Assembly: GCF_002754315.1 (NCBI RefSeq)
Contig: NZ_PEFE01000001.1
Span: 1,116,001-1,180,000, forward strand
DNA from: Flavobacterium sp. 11
Lineage (GTDB): Bacteria > Bacteroidota > Bacteroidia > Flavobacteriales > Flavobacteriaceae
Length of the DNA stretch: 64,000 bases
Direction: 5' to 3'
Position 1 is the first letter of the stretch. Every line of letters begins with the position of its first letter. This document shows, one piece after another, positions 62,617 to 64,000 of this stretch. Both the position numbers and the translations under genes were made by a program. The notes under the pieces are model-generated. The model was not told where the DNA came from, did not search any database, and saw only the letters and a program-made list of their open reading frames with translations.

Positions 62617-62695
62617 GGAGCTTCTTGGGTCGCTCTTTTTTAAAAAGAAAAAATAGTTTTTTTCAATCGAAGATTTTCACTTCTATCTGGGCTAA
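62617..62695 (+). repeat. Degenerate hairpin repeat, copy 3 (GGAGCTATTT family)
   Basis: GGAGCTTCTTGGGTCGCTCT opens it and CTTCTATCTGGGCTA (62680-62694) closes it, as in copies 1 and 2 (13 of 15 bases match copy 2 at the closing motif). The central stem is poorer here. It occupies part of the 402-bp gap 62536-62937, which otherwise shows no gene. Confidence 0.5.
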
Positions 62696-62937
62696 TCCAG
62701 AAACTCAAAGGTATCAAATATTTCTATTTCTCATGCTTTAATATCTTCCGTTAAGATTGTATAATCAAAAACAATAGTCTTAATTATACCATGAATTAGT
62801 TCTTGAGCGAATACATTTTAGAACATTAATTGAGTGTAAAGGATAGTTTGCATTTAGTTTAACAGTTATTTTATGAATAAGTTAATGGATGTTATTGCGT
62901 CGATTTGTATTTTTACAAAAACCGAATGAATTTTAAT

Positions 62938-64000
62938 ATGCCAATTTTCAAAGTAAAATCTAAGCCAACACCTGCAACACTACTGATTAAGTTTTTCGGA
63001 GAAAGCCAATCCTGGCGTGAAACAGAGGATAACTTAGAACCTTTAATCGAATTAATCAGGCTGATTAGACCTTTGAAAATTAAAAATCTGGAAACGGTTG
63101 ATTTACAGGAAATCATTTCCTTTTTTAATGAAAATGATTCTTGCAGAGAACAATTTTCAATCTATCTGAAAGAAATAGTAAAAGACAAAAAATTCAATAA
63201 AATACTTTCTGACGCAGCTATTCTGCAGGATGTGGACTTTATTTTTGAAGTAAAAAAAAGAATATTCGCTAAATTTTTACCCTACCAGCCCCAAAAAGAT
63301 ACTTTAGAATACATACTGAATCAGGTTTTCCATTTAGCCAATGATACCATTTGGATTAACAAAATTCCATCAAGTCAATTGGAAGAATTATATGGACTTT
63401 TAAAATTTAAATCAATTTATGAAAGTGTTGAACCTAATTCTGTTTTGTCGGAAGTATTAGTTGCAATGGATTTAATCACGCAACGCATTAGTGGTCGGGC
63501 CTTGGAAACGGATGTTATCAAAATGGTGCCAGAATTTGATGATTATGAAAGTCCTTTTACGGCTTTTGAAAAGGAATTATTCCTAATTGAAGACAGAATC
63601 AGAAATTCCGAAAACCATTTTATTAAGTCTGATGATTTGTCCTATGCTCAGGTATTGGTTTTGCATAAGCAATGTGAAGACTTTGTGGAGAAAGCATTTC
63701 ATAACAGTTCAAAATATGGCATTTCGCTTCGTGTAAATCAGAATTTATTAAAAATTAGACAGCAATTAGTTCGGCTTAAGTTTTTAATTTCATTATTGAT
63801 TATAGAAAAAGGGACTGATAAAAAAAACAATGGAATTGCATTGGCTCTCCACTTAATTAAGTACAATTGCTATAAAAATAATGTCAGGAAATTCATTGGC
63901 GAAAGCACTCAGCTTATTTCCTATGAAATAACGCAACATACCGCTAAAACCGGTGAACATTATATTACTGAAAGCCGTAAGGAGTATTTCAAAATGTTTA
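62938..64000 (+). CDS. Site-specific recombinase-like (SpecificRecomb/Gcr) membrane protein, N-terminal part
   Basis: The frame runs from ATG (MPIFKVKSKPTPATLLIKFF) to the window edge without a stop; 354 residues are visible. It is a helical protein with HTAKTGEHYITESRKEYFKM near the edge, which resembles the conserved segment just before the membrane region of the pfam SpecificRecomb family (named after Neisseria Gcr). That family name is historical; recombinase activity is not well supported, and the membrane helices would lie beyond this window. Confidence 0.72.
   Translation, partial: MPIFKVKSKPTPATLLIKFFGESQSWRETEDNLEPLIELIRLIRPLKIKNLETVDLQEIISFFNENDSCREQFSIYLKEIVKDKKFNKILSDAAILQDVDFIFEVKKRIFAKFLPYQPQKDTLEYILNQVFHLANDTIWINKIPSSQLEELYGLLKFKSIYESVEPNSVLSEVLVAMDLITQRISGRALETDVIKMVPEFDDYESPFTAFEKELFLIEDRIRNSENHFIKSDDLSYAQVLVLHKQCEDFVEKAFHNSSKYGISLRVNQNLLKIRQQLVRLKFLISLLIIEKGTDKKNNGIALALHLIKYNCYKNNVRKFIGESTQLISYEITQHTAKTGEHYITESRKEYFKMF

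Noticed and set aside
1..64000. CRISPR arrays, tRNA or rRNA genes, prophage or transposase genes
   Set aside because: I looked for regularly spaced repeats, cloverleaf features and typical enzymes and saw none. The S23 genes are not inside an rRNA here.
62938..64000. The last gene as a phage-type or tyrosine recombinase
   Set aside because: No catalytic motifs of tyrosine or serine recombinases are visible; it resembles the SpecificRecomb membrane family, whose name does not imply that activity.

Overview
The window looks like a chromosomal segment of a Flavobacterium-like member of the Bacteroidetes (Flavobacteriia). The evidence is: AT-rich DNA, promoters of the Bacteroidetes type (TTG, then 17-23 nt, then TAnnTTTG) ahead of many genes, a complete Bat (aerotolerance) operon, a PorZ protein carrying a type IX secretion C-terminal domain, an Oar-like TonB-dependent receptor, and several protein families known mainly from Flavobacteria. 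I see no rRNA, tRNA, CRISPR array, prophage or transposase. Most of the sequence is core housekeeping and metabolism.

Layout. 1-4.3 kb: end of an endonuclease/exonuclease/phosphatase protein, 3-hydroxyanthranilate dioxygenase, an ALDH7-type aldehyde dehydrogenase, a small beta-barrel protein and a metallophosphatase. 4.6-8.4 kb: lipoprotein hydrolase, AlbA_2 protein, SDR and aldo/keto reductase. 8.6-18.3 kb: the Bat operon (MoxR ATPase, DUF58, BatD-like/DUF4381-like protein, BatA, BatB, BatC, BatD, BatE). It is interrupted by a four-helix-bundle (S23) gene lying between perfect inverted repeats. 18.3-22.5 kb: CvpA, pheS, small conserved proteins, gpsA. 22.8-25.7 kb: a LysR regulator divergent from a DJ-1/PfpI protein and an iron alcohol dehydrogenase. 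25.7-28.3 kb: nadD, a second S23 gene, gmk, yicC. 28.5-33.8 kb: transporter, ArsC-like protein, DinB, two exported proteins, a trans-sulfuration PLP enzyme, a THC0290_0291-family protein. 34.1-43.5 kb: gdhA, porZ, recO, ileS, a DksA/TraR-like protein, lspA. 43.5-49.5 kb: a small lipoprotein, 5-formyl-THF cyclo-ligase, an AstE-like enzyme, uvrC, a patatin/beta-barrel fusion. 49.7-55.5 kb: aromatic amino acid catabolism (hmgA, hppD, kynA) with a probable small RNA, a DUF3108 protein and an M23 peptidase. 55.6-64 kb: pgi, the Oar-like receptor, a small membrane protein, RlpA, a CYTH protein and the start of a protein resembling the 'site-specific recombinase' (Gcr) membrane family.

The least explained content is intergenic. 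Two S23-type genes, from different subfamilies, each sit inside inverted repeats, and each repeat family has a copy elsewhere in the window without the gene. This is the architecture of the 23S rRNA intervening sequences, but placed between protein genes of operons. A second family of hairpin repeats (three copies, with base-pairing kept by G-U wobbles) and a probable sRNA of about 113 nt also merit attention.

Metabolically the segment holds the first (kynA) and a later (3-HAA dioxygenase) step of tryptophan-to-quinolinate degradation, plus nadD. It also holds the HPPD and homogentisate dioxygenase steps of tyrosine breakdown.
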